From Vicugna pacos (Eukaryota; Chordata; Mammalia; Artiodactyla; Camelidae): 64,000 nucleotides of DNA. The notes beneath the pieces are model-generated. The model saw only the letters and a list, made by a program, of their open reading frames with translations. It ran no database searches and had not been told where the DNA came from. Positions 43,085-53,897 of this stretch are shown one piece after another (within the stretch, counting starts at the first letter, position 1; each line of letters starts with the position of its first letter). The stretch spans positions 5,349,001-5,413,000 of the forward strand of contig NC_133009.1 in assembly GCF_048564905.1 (NCBI RefSeq), given 5' to 3'. The position numbers and the translations under genes are program-made.

Positions 43085-43960
43085 CCAGGCTACCGCGGCA
43101 GCGCTAGGCTTTCCCTGAGCGGATTACCTTCGCGGTCTAAGCGCTGCTGCAGAGAATGCTATTGTAGCGAGAGGCTTACCGAGACGCGGCCACCCAGCCC
43201 CGGCGTGTCCCGACACCCAGAAGGGAAAGTAAGCAGAGTAAGCTCCCAGCTAAGCCGCTCCTTTGTCCTGCTTGTTGCTAAAACACCTTTGCTGAGCTTT
43301 CTGCCCTCATCCAGCCCCGTCCAGAACTGCACCTGGGGGCGGAGGGCTGCCCCCTCCTACAGGTGGGAGAGGCAGCCCTTGGGGAGCATTACAGAGGAGC
43401 CCCGGGCATGTCGTCCAAGGTCACATGGCAGGTCTGTAGCAGGGCCAGGGTTAGCATCTAGGTCTCGTGATCCACAGTGAGCGGTCACTCCTGTGCACCT
43501 TGGGGTCCTCCCGTCCCTGTCACTGCCCGTCACACTCACTTCTCCCCCATCTCCCAGCGCAGACCGGGCACTGCCCTCTGGGAACACCCCGCTGGGCAGA
43601 CTGGCAGCGCCCGGTGAGGACTGGCATGGGTCTTCCTCAATCAGGCGCTGGTTTGCTCAGGGCGAGGAGTCACAGGCCACGGTCCAGTTCCACGGAGAGA
43701 GTTAGGGGAAACCAGGGTGAAAAAGTCCCACCCTACGGTGGAGGGGGGGCGCCGGAAATGGCGGAGGGTCCGCGCTGCCCCATCCACGGGAGGCCACGCC
43801 GCCGCAGGGAAGGAGCCCTGGGAACTGTGGGGCCCTGGGAGTCCAGGGTAAGCACAGGGGCTTTCCACGAAGCCGGTGGCTCTGGGCGGTTGTGGAAGGT
43901 AGGGCGGGACAGTGGTTCGGGGTGGGTGGGAGGAAGTGGGGCCTGGGGGGCGGCGGGGCT
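43085..43960. promoter_or_regulatory. GC-rich block with ETS/YY1-like motif
   Basis: CpG-containing sequence at 43090-43210 and 43740-43960 stands out from CpG-poor flanks. GCGCCGGAAATGGCGG at 43749-43764 combines an ETS core (CCGGAA) with a YY1-like AAATGGCGG. Minus-strand donor-like sites (AAG then GTAATC at 43127; CG then GTAAGC at 43179) lie in the first half. It may be a small unannotated promoter or lncRNA start. Confidence 0.35.
43385..43475 (-). mobile_element. MIR fragment
   Basis: CCAAGGTCACATGGCAGGTC and CAGGGTTAGCATCTAGGTC, within the GC-rich block. Confidence 0.5.
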
Positions 43961-44119
43961 CTGGGGCTCCTATGTAACTGCTGTATATCTTCCCCTGGGT
44001 GTCCCACAGGCACCTCAAAGGTAACACGTCCCAGCCTGACCTGGCACCTGACAACCTTGAGGGATCATCTTGGCTCTTTAGCATGACCAAAAGGGCGTAG
44101 ATGGTTTGACTCCGTCTTG

Positions 44120-44329
44120 CCTAAGCAGTGCATTGTGATCAGAAACATAGCTGCCGGAGCCAGACTTCCTGGGTTCAAATCCTGCCCACTACTTTCTAGC
44201 TGTGTGACTAAGGGCAAGTTCCTAAAACCTCTCTGTGCCACTGTTTCATTATCTAGGAAATCAGAATGTTAAGAGTACCTGCCTCATAGACTTCAATGAG
44301 TTTTCCTGAGCAAAGCAGTTAGAACTGTT
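44120..44329 (+). mobile_element. MIR
   Basis: CTTCCTGGGTTCAAATCCTG, CTAGCTGTGTGACTAAGGGC and GTTAAGAGTACCTGCCTCAT. The ERV-type LTR begins right after it. Confidence 0.85.
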
Positions 44330-44970
44330 GTGGGAGAGTAGATTCTTGCCTTGCGCAGGAAAGAATTCAAGAGCAAGGCATGGTAAAGGGAAAGCAAGTT
44401 TATTCAGAGAGAATCATGCTCCATAGACAGAGTGGGGTCCGTCTCACTCAGAAGGGAGAGAGGCTTAGGAGATACACACTCCATAGACAGAATGTGGGCA
44501 TCTCAGAAAGGGGAGAGGCAGAGCGACAGAGAGGTGTGGGGTGTTTAGTTTAAAGTAAAAGTAGATGCACACTCCATAGACAGAGTGCGGGCGTCTCAGA
44601 AGGCGAGAGAGAGAGAGTGACCACAAGGTGCAGAGCTGTTAGGTTTTATGGACTCAGTAACTTCATATGTTAACGAGTAGGAGAATTGTTCCAGCTACTT
44701 TGGGGAAGGGGCGAGGATTTCCAGGAAATGCCTCCTGCCCACTTTTTGACCTTTTATGATCAGCCTAGGAACTGACATGGCACCTGCGGGTGCACAGTGA
44801 GGCTCAAGGTCTACTGGAGGTTGAACCTTCCGCCATCTTGGTTCTGACCAGTTTGTCCTGTCCTCAGTGGCTGTGTCATGCCATCAGTGGTTGTGCCCTG
44901 CCCCAGAACTGGGATTGTTACTGCCCCCTCCTTCAGTCTCCTCTCTTGCCCCTCCTGGCCTCACACATTT
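44330..44970 (-). mobile_element. ERV-type solo LTR (fossil)
   Basis: This looks like a solitary gammaretrovirus-like (ERV1-type) LTR in antisense. On the minus strand an AATAAA signal near 44400 is followed by a short R/U5-like end with the typical CTTGAATTCTTTCCTGCGC block. The body has about three tandem copies of a 60-80 base unit marked by ACTCCATAGACAGA (near 44420, 44480 and 44570). No gag, pol or env remains are seen nearby. Moderate divergence suggests an age within ruminant/camelid history rather than pan-mammalian. The right boundary is uncertain. Confidence 0.55.
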
Positions 44971-45124
44971 GCTTCGGCGGCTGGGCTCTTCTTGTAGAAT
45001 TAGAAGAATTACAAGAATCCTGCTGGCAAATTGTGCTACTTCTCATCACAGTGTCTGGGCCCCTCAGAGAGGTAGCTTCCTCTTCCTCTCCTCAGTGTGC
45101 CCACCATGCCAGTTGCTCATCTTG

Positions 45125-45275
45125 CTGGCTCGTTTGACTGACTTCTTGTCTGTCTCTCCAGCTAGACTGAGAGCCCCTTAACGGCAGGCCTGGGTCCCAG
45201 GCGCCTAGAACTCTGCCTGGTACACAGTGTGCCCTCGATAAATGTGTTGACTGACTGACTGAATGAAATGTTTGC
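45125..45275 (+). mobile_element. L2 3' terminus
   Basis: CTAGACTGAGAGCCCCTTAA, CAGGCGCCTAGAACTCTGCC and CCCTCGATAAATGTGTTGAC mark a sense L2 end with a TGAC/TGAA tail. Confidence 0.75.
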
Positions 45276-45574
45276 CCTGAGAGTGCTGGGTTGGGGTCTT
45301 CATCGCAGTGGGCGTGCTGGTGTAGGAGGATTTTGTCACTGTGGTCCCAGAGATGCATATCAATATTCGTGTCCCTCCCCCAGGCGCATGTCTAGACTGA
45401 GGCAGGGAAAGGGATGGGAGCCTTCTGGGGTCTACTGATGCCCTGCTGGAGGGGACCAGCCCCGGGCAGGGGAGGCAAAGAGGAAGGATAATGGGGCCCA
45501 GGGAGGTGAGAAGTTTGCTGTCCCCCGACTTTCCTTGGGTCTTTAGAAATTCTTGTGGCTGTGGGCACTTGCTC

Positions 45575-45722
45575 CTATTGTGACCCAACTAAGTTCCCTT
45601 GCTTGGAGTCAGACCAAGGATTTGGTCCTGTAGCTCTGCCAGGCCACTTCCCTAAGCCCCATAAAATGGAGATAATAATATCTACTCCACTTTCCCAGGG
45701 TAGTTGTAAGGCTCAGACTCAT
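45575..45722 (+). mobile_element. MIR
   Basis: GCCCCATAAAATGGAGATAA then TAATATCTACTCCACTTTCC and GGGTAGTTGTAAGG. Confidence 0.6.
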
Positions 45723-45724
45723 CC

Positions 45725-45935
45725 ACTTACCTATTATTCACCCATCATCCATTCTTTCACTAACTTTAATAAGCATCTTCTATGCCAGGCATGGCGTTGT
45801 TTGCAGGGGGCACGGCCTTGGCTAAGACCTGCACAGCTCCTGCTCCAGCTCCCGGGAAACATTATGAAACAGACAGAAAATGAAACCACGAAGTTGAAGT
45901 GTGATGAGTTATGACCGAGAACGTGTAGATTGTAA
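45725..45935 (-). mobile_element. L2 fragment
   Basis: CATCATCCATTCTTTCACTA, CTTCTATGCCAGGCATGGCG and GAAACATTATGAAACAGAC fit an antisense L2 end. It adjoins a sense MIR. Confidence 0.55.
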
Positions 45936-46319
45936 TATAAATGAATTAAATAAAGGGGAAACAGGCCACATGGGGGCTTCCAGGCTGCCCTCCATATGTG
46001 GTGGTAAAAGGTGCCAAAGACTCGGGGTCTTGTGGTCACAGATTCCTGGCACCATGATCCTGCTGCCTCCCTGCCCTCCTGTGCCGAGGACGCACACTGC
46101 TGCCCTTCAGCTCATGAAAGAGCTTTGACCGTTTAGGACTTAATAGTGTGAAGCTGGAAGCCCGTACCAGCCCCTTGTGTTTAGACCCAAGTTTAAGGTA
46201 GTTCAAGGTGTCTGGGAAGAGAAGGTGGACACGCAGCAATTCCTCGTTGCCCCTCCAGGCAGCTGCGCTGCCCGGCCCCTGTGTTTCTCCCTCTTGTACT
46301 CATCCAGGAGCAATCTAGC

Positions 46320-46550
46320 ATTGTTTAAAAGCTCCACTCTAGAGCTGAATGGCCTAAATTTGAATCTATCTTCACCCCCTTTACTACAAGCTGGGTGACC
46401 TTGAACAAGTTACTTAACTTCTCTGAGCCTCAGCTGCTATATTTGTAATATCCACACTATGGGGCTGTTGTGAGATTATGTGACTTAATGTATGGAAAGT
46501 GCTTAAAACAGTAGTCACACAAAAACAGTGACTGCTCATGGTAAACGCTC
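46320..46550 (+). mobile_element. MIR
   Basis: CTGGGTGACCTTGAACAAGT, TACTTAACTTCTCTGAGCCT and GGCTGTTGTGAGATTATGTG. Confidence 0.85.
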
Positions 46551-46554
46551 TGTT

Positions 46555-46735
46555 TTATGAGCACTAACCTCGCTTTTCACCGTGACATATCACGTGATAT
46601 TTGTCTGCTTCTCCTGAAGTCTTAGAGGACGGGGACCCTCCGACATCCTCATTCATCTTGGTATCCCCAGGACCTGGCGCAGTGCCTGGCTCAGAGTAGA
46701 CAGGCCAAAAATATTTATTGAGTGATGACTGACTA
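46555..46735 (+). mobile_element. L2 3' terminus
   Basis: TCATCTTGGTATCCCCAGGA then CCTGGCGCAGTGCCTGGC and AAAAATATTTATTGAGTG close a sense L2. Confidence 0.7.
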
Positions 46736-46739
46736 AATG

Positions 46740-47810
46740 GTCAGTAGGAGTGCTGGGATGGGCTGGGGAGATGCTGCCTGGAAGTGGCAGGGCTCTCTGT
46801 TTGGGGAGGAGTTTGAGGGAAGTTGTCAGAGTCACAGGAGGCAATGTCAGAGGATGCCTGGAACAGGTTCCATGCTTCTATTCCTGCTCACAGCCCCCAA
46901 GGGTGTTTGGCCATCTACAGGGGTGGAACGAGCAGGTTCCCAGGGAGGTAGAGTCTGGAGATAGCCTAGAGGATTTACTCCTCTGCCTCTGAGCTCCTGG
47001 CCCAGGACAGCAAGAAGGAGAGTCTGTGGTGCCCTGCAGAATGGATGGAGCATCTGCCCAGCCACCCCTGCAACCGCCAAGGGTGTGAGGAAAGAGGGGG
47101 TGGTCCTGGTGGCCACCAAGAGGGAAGGGAGAGCTGTCCCATGTCAGACAGGAACAGAATACCAGCCCCTCGCTGACCACACTGCAGGGAAACTGGGGCC
47201 TGCTCCACACCTCCAGCGGTCAGTGCAGGGCCAGGGCTCACACTCGGGCCCCCGGTGCGCTTCCCACCCACGGCACAGCCTCGCAGAACACGCGTGGCCG
47301 CTTGGACCTTAGCCCTCGAAGCCCAGCAGAGCCCTGACAGCCCAGCAGTTGAGTGGGACGATGAGTCACAGATCATCGGAAGCACATTCTAATGGGGATT
47401 ATGTTCTAAATCGAATAAAAACTGTTTTTATTGCTAACGGACAAGAAAAGGTCTGGAATGTTGGATTATGGGTGAGGGGCATCCCTCTGTGCTCTAAATC
47501 TGCTCAGGGTTGGGCTCCGTTTTCTCCTTTCAGCCCTCGACCCCTATAGATGGGACCAGGCAAGCAATCAATAGCTGGAAGTGCTCGCCAAACCCCTGCT
47601 TGGGTGGGGACATCCTAAGGAAGTGACAGCGATCTGCTGTAAAGACCCCAGTGGGCAGGGACTCCAATAGGGGGGCTTCATGGCTCAGAGGGAGACACAA
47701 AGGGGGCTGGGCGGGCGCTGGTTGGCTCTAAGGTATCAGGAGGTGGCTCCCGCTGCTCCGAGACGTCCCTCTCCACCTCTGATGGCTCTGTCGTTGACTC
47801 CTACACTGTG
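46740..47810. other. Unique intergenic stretch
   Basis: No repeat, exon or strong motif recognised between the L2 end and the CA-rich tract. Confidence 0.5.
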
Positions 47811-47816
47811 ATTACT

Positions 47817-47965
47817 GCACACACATGCATGCACACACAGGTACACACCCATAAACACCCCATGTACAGTCACACACGCACACACCTCCACTCAAATACA
47901 CAGACACACACGCACACACAGCCCTTTCCCACCCTCACCATCTCATTGCCCCACACACACACCAC
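47817..47965. repeat. Imperfect CA-rich tract
   Basis: CACACA, CATGCA and CACCC units broken by short unique pieces; probably a decayed dinucleotide repeat. Confidence 0.75.
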
Positions 47966-48129
47966 TCTGCCCCCTTCACACGCTAAGACAATTCCAGGCA
48001 GGCCTGTGAGATTTGAGTCTGTTTCCAGTGGGGAGTGAGGTGATGGCTGAGGACGCGCTTCAGGGGCTGGTGGTTGTGGTTCGGTTCAAAGTTCTTTGTT
48101 TTTGTGTGACTGTTATCCAGCCTGTGTTT

Positions 48130-48225
48130 GCATTTGTTTTCCATTCATTTAGTCATTCATTATGTGTTTCCATACTGACCAAATGCCTACTGTGTGCTAA
48201 GCACAATTCTAGGTTCTGGGGAATC
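48130..48225 (-). mobile_element. L2 terminus
   Basis: CCATTCATTTAGTCATTCAT, then CCTACTGTGTGCTAAGCAC and AGGTTCTGGGGAATC, is a short antisense L2 end before the L1 cluster. Confidence 0.6.
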
Positions 48226-48282
48226 TTAGTTTGGGTTTCCCAAGAGGGGGATCTTGAGATAAGGGCTTTAAAAAAAATAAAA

Positions 48283-48542
48283 AAGCCTTCTTGAGGTATC
48301 ATTAACAGAACACAATAGCTCACAGCAAAAATGAATGTGACAATGAATATATGTATGTTCATGTGTAACTAAAAAATTTTGCTCTGCCCTGGAAATTGAC
48401 ACTACATTGTAAACTGACTATAACTCAATAAAAAATAAAATAAAATCTCTAAAAAAAAAACCCCACAAAATTCACCCATTTATAATTTGTTGATTTTCAG
48501 TCTGTTCACAGAGTTGTGCTACCATCACCACAATTGACTTTA
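48283..48542 (-). mobile_element. Old L1M fragment, left pieces
   Basis: Bases 48283-48325 (CTTGAGGTATCATTAACAG) and 48465-48542 (TGTGCTACCATCACCACAAT) belong to one antisense L1M that resumes at 49113. The piece between them, 48326-48461, is a separate sense L1 end. Confidence 0.7.
48326..48461 (+). mobile_element. Short sense L1 3' end
   Basis: AAATTGACACTACATTG, then AAACTGACTATAACTC followed by AATAAAAAATAAAAT and an A-run is the terminal part of an artiodactyl/camelid L1 3' UTR in sense orientation, severely 5'-truncated. It sits inside the older antisense L1M. Confidence 0.75.
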
Positions 48543-49099
48543 TTTTATTTTATTTTTTAAATATATTTTTATTGAAGTATAGTCAGTTTACAGGTGGGTT
48601 GTGAATTTCTGGTGTACAGCACAATATTTCAGTCATATAGGAACATACATATTTTCATTTTCACTTTCTTTTTAACCATAAGTTACTGTAAGATACTGAA
48701 TATAGTTCCCTTGTGCTATACAGCATAAACTTGTTGTTTATCTATTTTATATATAGTAGTTAGTATCTGCAAATCTCAAACTCCTAATTTATCCCTTCCC
48801 ATCCCTTTTCCCCCCTGGTAACCATAAGTTTGTTTTCTATGTCTGTGAGTCAGCTTCTGTTTTGTAAATAAGTTTGTTTGTCTTTTTTGTTTTTAGATTC
48901 CACATATAAGTGACATCATATGGTATTTTTCTTTCTCTTTCTGGCTTACGTCACTTAGGATGACATTCTCCAGGTCCATCCATATTGCTGCAAATGGCAT
49001 TATTTTATTATTTTTAATGGCTGAATAATATTCCATTGTATAAATACACAACTTCTTTATCCAGGCATCTGTCGATGGACATTTAGGTTGTTTCCATGC
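48543..49099 (-). mobile_element. Younger L1 3' end nested in L1M
   Basis: From TTTTATTGAAGTATAGTCAG to CTGTCGATGGACATTTAGG this is a reverse-complement L1 3' UTR plus the ORF2 end. Target duplications ACAATWGACTTTA at 48530-48542 and 49100-49112 (one mismatch) bound it exactly, and the older L1M reads continuously across them. Confidence 0.88.
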
Positions 49100-49112
49100 A
49101 CAATAGACTTTA

Positions 49113-49645
49113 GAACATTTTTATCACCCTGTAAAGAAACCCTATACCCATCAGCAGTCACTCCTCATTCTTCTCTTCCCCTGAGCCCTGGCAACCATGA
49201 ATCTACTTTTTGTCTATAGACTTACCTATTCTGGATATTTCATATAAATGGAATCATACAGTATGTAGTCCTTTGAGACTGGTTTCTTTCACTTAGCATG
49301 TTTTCAAGGTTCACCCATGTTATAGCATATGTCAGTATTTCATTCTTTTTTATGGCTGAATACTATTCCATTGTATAGATATACCACATTTCACTTGTCC
49401 ATTCATCAGCTGAGGGATATTTAGATTGTTTCCACTTTTTGGCTACTATAAATTATGCTGCTATGAACATTTGTGTAGAGTTTTTGTGTGGACATATGTT
49501 TTCAGTTCTTTTAAGTACATACTTAGGAGTAGAATTGCTGGGTCATATGGTAACTTCATGTTTAACATCTTGAGAAACTGCCAAACTGATTTCTAAAGCA
49601 GCCATACCATTTTACATCCCCACCAGCAATGCACAAGCATTCCAA
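49113..49645 (-). mobile_element. Old L1M fragment, right part
   Basis: GAACATTTTTATCACCCTG through GGTCATATGGTAACTTC and CATCCCCACCAGCAATGC is the reverse complement of L1M ORF2/3' UTR sequence, continuing the pieces at 48283-48542. Confidence 0.8.
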
Positions 49646-50059
49646 CATGAGATAAGATTTTATTTGGAAAGTGATCCCAGGAAACACCAGTAGGAAAATA
49701 GGGAAGGGAGAGAGAGAAGGGAAGGCAGCCAATAAAGGATTGTTATCAAGCAAATTACCACTGAGAGTAATTAAGACTTAAGTCCATTTCAAGTAACTCC
49801 AGGAGCCAGTACAGAACTAGAACTTCAGAGTCATCCCACCAGAGGAGCAAGCGGGCAGGGGTATGTAAACACCACCTCCCAACAGCTTTGTGTGTGTCAA
49901 TTTCCTGTCAATTCCCTTCTGTTTGATGCAGAACCAAGCAAAGCAAGTGCAGCAGGAGAAAGCTGTTGGCAAAGAAATCCAGATGCTGGAAGCTGGGGCT
50001 GAGCCTGCCAGTGCCCTGGCTGCTGTAGGGAAGAGGAGGTGAGCCTGGGCACCAACAGT

Positions 50060-50530
50060 GCCTGCTGCATTCGGTGCAGCCAAGTTCCTGCCCTCACAGA
50101 GATTACCCTTCAATGAGAGAGATTAAAACAAACATATGTAGTACATAGTCAGGTAGCACATAAGGAGAATAAAGCAGGGTAAGGGGATGGAAGGAGATGA
50201 GGAAAGCGGTGTCCACTCAGGTGTTCAGGGCAGGCATCACAGAGGAGATGAGATTTCAGCTGAGACCTGAATGAAGTGAGGGACAGGCTATCTGAAGGCC
50301 AGTTCAATGTCTGATGGAAACAGCATTGAATCTGGGCTGTGGGATTTAATTCAGTGCTAAGACCCTGAGTGGGGAATGACCTCGGGGTGCTGGAGGAACT
50401 GCAAGGGATTCAGAGTGGCTTTAGCTGGGTGAATGAAGCAGAAGGCAGTAGAAAAGAGTAGAAATACAGCCAGGGGCCAAGCTGGGAAATAATCTAGGAT
50501 TTTGTCATAAGGGTAACAGAAACCACTGGG
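50060..50530 (-). mobile_element. L2 fragment
   Basis: TTCCTGCCCTCACAGAGATT, GGAGAATAAAGCAGGGTAAG and GAGATTTCAGCTGAGACCTG correspond to antisense L2 3' sequence. Confidence 0.6.
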
Positions 50531-50689
50531 TGGGTGAAAGCAGGGGAATTTCCAATCTAATTTATACTTCTGTTTTTTTCTGTCAAAGCCATTGGGTTCC
50601 AGAAGTACTGAGACTCCCTAACATTTAGTGAGCCTGTTAGGCCCCCAAAGGAGCTAACACCTTGCTGCTGGGCATCCAAACACAGCCCC

Positions 50690-50960
50690 CAGACATTCAT
50701 TCATTTCACTTATTAGTTGCAGGCGCTGGTCTCGGGGCTGACTGTGCCGCAGTCAACACATAAGCCCTGCCCTCACGAAGTATGCATTCTAATAGGAAGG
50801 GACAAGTATATAGAGTAAATGCGTGTGATAAGTTATGAATAATAACTCATTAGAAAATGATCAGTGCTTTAGACTACAGAAAAACGAAGTGGACACGAGG
50901 ACTACAGGGTGCTGGGAGGCTTAAATATTTCAAATAGAAGGGTCAGGATGGCATCTCAAA
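50690..50960 (-). mobile_element. L2 fragment
   Basis: CATTCATTCATTTCACTTAT, CCTGCCCTCACGAAGTATGC and GCGTGTGATAAGTTATGAAT again represent an antisense L2 end, separate from the copy at 50060. Confidence 0.6.
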
Positions 50961-51835
50961 GGAGCTGATAACACAGAGACAGCACATCTCAGCCTGGCTG
51001 AGCCCCCTCCCCTCCTCCAGGGAAGGTATCCCGGGATCCTGCAGGGAGGAAGGGCATGGCTGGATCTCCAAGGAGGAGGCAGAGGGACCCCAGAGTGGAG
51101 GGCTGGGGTGTTCTCATCAGCTGGTCCGGCACAGAGCCTGGGAGGAGAAGGAGGAACCAGGGTGGGGGCAGGGGAGGGAGGGGGCTCAGTCTGCCAAGCC
51201 ACAGGGGAATATTGATGAGTTTTCTGGCAAGAAGTGACGGAGCTGGTGGGGATGGTGTAATGAAGACAGATGATCCCAGGCCAGCTCTGCTCATCTTCCT
51301 GCTGGAGGAGGGAGAGTCACAACCGGGCAGTGGGGGGAGGGGGGACGGGAGAGCTTGCCAAGTGCCCGGGTGCCCTCTGCTCTCTCACTGTGGCTCACCA
51401 GCTGCCCCAAGCACCCGCCTCCTCTCCTCCCCTGCCATCCGCACCCCCCCACCTCTGCCCTCCTCTCACCGGAGTCCTCCTTCCTCTCCTTCCTGCCCTG
51501 CTTTCTCTTGGGACGAGTCCCTTTCCCCTTTCTCCACTTTTCTTTCCTCTCTCTTCCCCATTTTTCCCTTTGCCCACCTCTCCACAGATCTCCCTTCTCC
51601 CTTCTCTTTCTTTGACCCCCACCATCCCCAGCCTCCCTGTGGCCTCCAGAGCAGATTGCAGTCCTCTCTCTGGGGGTTTCCGGTCCCCCAGCAACTCTAA
51701 ACATCCCCTCTCTTTATTCAATCAACAATTTACTGAGTGACCACTATGTGCTGGCACTGGCCACGCCAGCCTGCAGGCTGTGGCTACAGCAGTTTCAGGA
51801 AAGAAAGGGAATGGATTTTTTCTTTTTTGCCTGCT

Positions 51836-51867
51836 TCTTTCTTTCTTTCTCTTTCTTTCTTTCTTCT

Positions 51868-51930
<63 letters not shown>

Positions 51931-51999
51931 CTCTTTCTTTCCTTCTCTTTTTCTTTCCTTCTCTCTCTCCCTTTTCCTTCCTTCCTTCGTCTCTTTCTT
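51836..51999. repeat. (TTTC)n microsatellite
   Basis: A 160-base pyrimidine-only stretch on the plus strand, best ordered between 51868 and 51930, grading into TCTC and TTCC variants. It ends where an antisense L1M fragment begins. Confidence 0.95.
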
Positions 52000-52405
52000 A
52001 ATGTCATAAAATATACATAACATAAAAATTTATCATTAGAGACATTTAGTACTTACACAAGATTATGCAACATCACCACTATTTGGTTACAGAATATTTC
52101 ATCACCCCGAAAATATACCCCATACTCATTAACAGTCTCTTCCCCCCTCCTCCCAGCCCCTGGCAATGATTAATTTGCTTTCTGTGTCTATAGATTTGCT
52201 ATTCTGGACGTTTCAAATAGATGGAATCACACAATGTGTGGTTTTTGTGTCTGGCTTCTTTCACTTAGCATGCTTTCAAGGTTCATCCATGTGGTAGCAG
52301 GTACCAGTACATCATTCTTTTTTCTGGCTGAGTAATGGTCCACTGTATGGTTATACCACATTTTGTTTATCTGTTCATCAGCTGATGGACATTTGGGTTG
52401 TTCAG
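52000..52405 (-). mobile_element. Old L1M fragment
   Basis: The run from about 52000, with CATCACCCCGAAAATATACC, CTTTCACTTAGCATGC and CAGCTGATGGACATTTGGG, matches the same reverse-complement L1M region as 49113-49640. It directly follows a (TTTC)n tract. Confidence 0.82.
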
Positions 52406-52670
52406 GTACTGAATTTTGAAACAGAAGCCCTCACCCTGAGTCCCACAGCATTCCTACTTAAGTAGTCATGCAATGTCCTTGAGCTCTGACAATTTCACCT
52501 GTAAAATGGAACTGTCAAATTTTAAATCTCTTGTGCCCTTTCAGAGCAAAAGAAAAATAAGTTACAGTCCTCTAGCTTGACCAATTGGAAACCACCTCTC
52601 ACTTCTCTCTTCCTATACCTTTTTCCCATTTGCTATTGAATTTAGAATAAATGTTCAGTAAAAAGATCCA

Positions 52671-52774
52671 GGAGCGAGGGTGTAGCTCAGTGGTAGAGTG
52701 CGTGCTCAGAATGCATGAAGTCCTGGGTTCAACCCCCAGTACCTCCATTAAAACAAACAAACAAACAAATAAAA
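52671..52774 (+). mobile_element. Camelid SINE, first unit of a dimer
   Basis: A complete Ala-tRNA-like head (GTAGCTCAGTGGTAGAGTG to CCCAGTACCTCCA) ends in a short AAAC-repeat tail and runs straight into a second SINE. The left target-site copy AAAAAGATCCA is at 52660-52670, but no copy separates the two units. Confidence 0.9.
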
Positions 52775-52938
52775 TGAGGACGGTATAGCTCAGTGGTAGA
52801 GTGCATGCTTAGCATGCATGAGGTCCTAGATTCAATCCCCAGTACCTCCATTATAAATAAAATAAGTAAATAAACCTAATTACCTCCTCTACACCAAAAT
52901 TTTTAAATAAATAAAACAAATCTATTATCTCCCCCCCA
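52775..52938 (+). mobile_element. Camelid SINE, second unit of a dimer
   Basis: A second Ala-tRNA-like head, with the AGC anticodon context GCTTAGCATGC, and the full camelid 3' tail with the CCTAATTACCTCC block. The right target-site copy AAAAAGATCCA at 52939-52949 pairs with the one left of the first unit. Confidence 0.9.
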
Positions 52939-52999
52939 AAAAAGATCCATATGCCAAAGCTGGATGGACTGACGTATACTGTTGTGTTCTCTATCATGT

Positions 53000-53890
53000 C
53001 ATTTCACTGGTTTTAACACGCATTACTTTTCAGATTTTATTATCTTTCAGGTCGACACTCACCATGCAACCATTGGTTGCCTAGTAATTGGCAATGCTCT
53101 TTATTTTCTTAGTGGTTTGTAACATAATTGTGTTTATTACAATCAATGGTCCAAGGTTTGTGTAGTATGCTAGGCAGAGGTTAGTAAATATCACCATGAA
53201 CAGTAAGAAAAGTAAAAACTGACTCCCTAATGACATATTTTTGATGGTGAGATCAGGTGAGTTAATCCTGATACATGAACTCCCTGCTAAATGAGCTGGT
53301 TGAGCTGGAAATACTGATTTACTCAACTGACCTAATGTTAACATCATTATAAAAATATGTGGGTACAGGTTGTTGGCACAAACAGTTCTAAAATGCATGG
53401 CCACAGTGATAGGGGAATGGAGTGGATGAGAAAAATATACACGCATGGGCCGTATGAACCAAGACTCTTGATGGAAGTGTGAGGCGGGGTTCTCACTTTC
53501 TTTTCCTCCCAAAGAACTGCCTTCCCGCCCTGCCCCCTCCAGCCCTCTGCAACACAGGGGAAGCCATATACAAATATTGAATATGTTTGCCTTCATTAAA
53601 ACAGGCCAGAAATTGTAATTATGTCCCAGGGAGCAAAGGGCTCCATCTGAAGGGAAGAGGTGGAGGCGGATGAAAGTCAATTAGACACGCAGAATTTCTA
53701 AGTGCAGCTAGCAGAGCACCTCCACGGTGGAACATATCTTCCCTGCTTAGGGAAGAAAACTGTGTCTGGTTGTCCTCGCCCCACTCAAACCTTGCCTCCT
53801 CTAAACTCTCACAGCACAGACCTCAGCACTGGGGACGTCTTTACCCAGCTGGACTGTGGACTATTTGAGGATGGTGAAGTTCATTTTTTT
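53000..53890. other. AT-rich unique stretch with long open frame
   Basis: No repeat recognised. A minus-strand frame without stops spans 53081-53680 (about 199 codons, first ATG about 33 codons in). It shows no family similarity that I recognise, has hydrophobic runs near its end, and lacks splice or promoter support, so I do not call it a gene. Confidence 0.4.
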
Positions 53891-53897
53891 TTTTTTT

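Noticed and set aside
43467-44024. 185-codon plus-strand frame in the GC-rich block
   Set aside because: It crosses an MIR relic and has no recognisable domain; GC content explains its length.
51737-52023. Several frames of Phe/Leu/Ser or Lys/Glu/Arg repeats
   Set aside because: They are translations of the (TTTC)n microsatellite.
52681-52850. tRNA-Ala-like sequences
   Set aside because: They are SINE heads with A/T-rich tails and target duplications, not functional tRNA genes.
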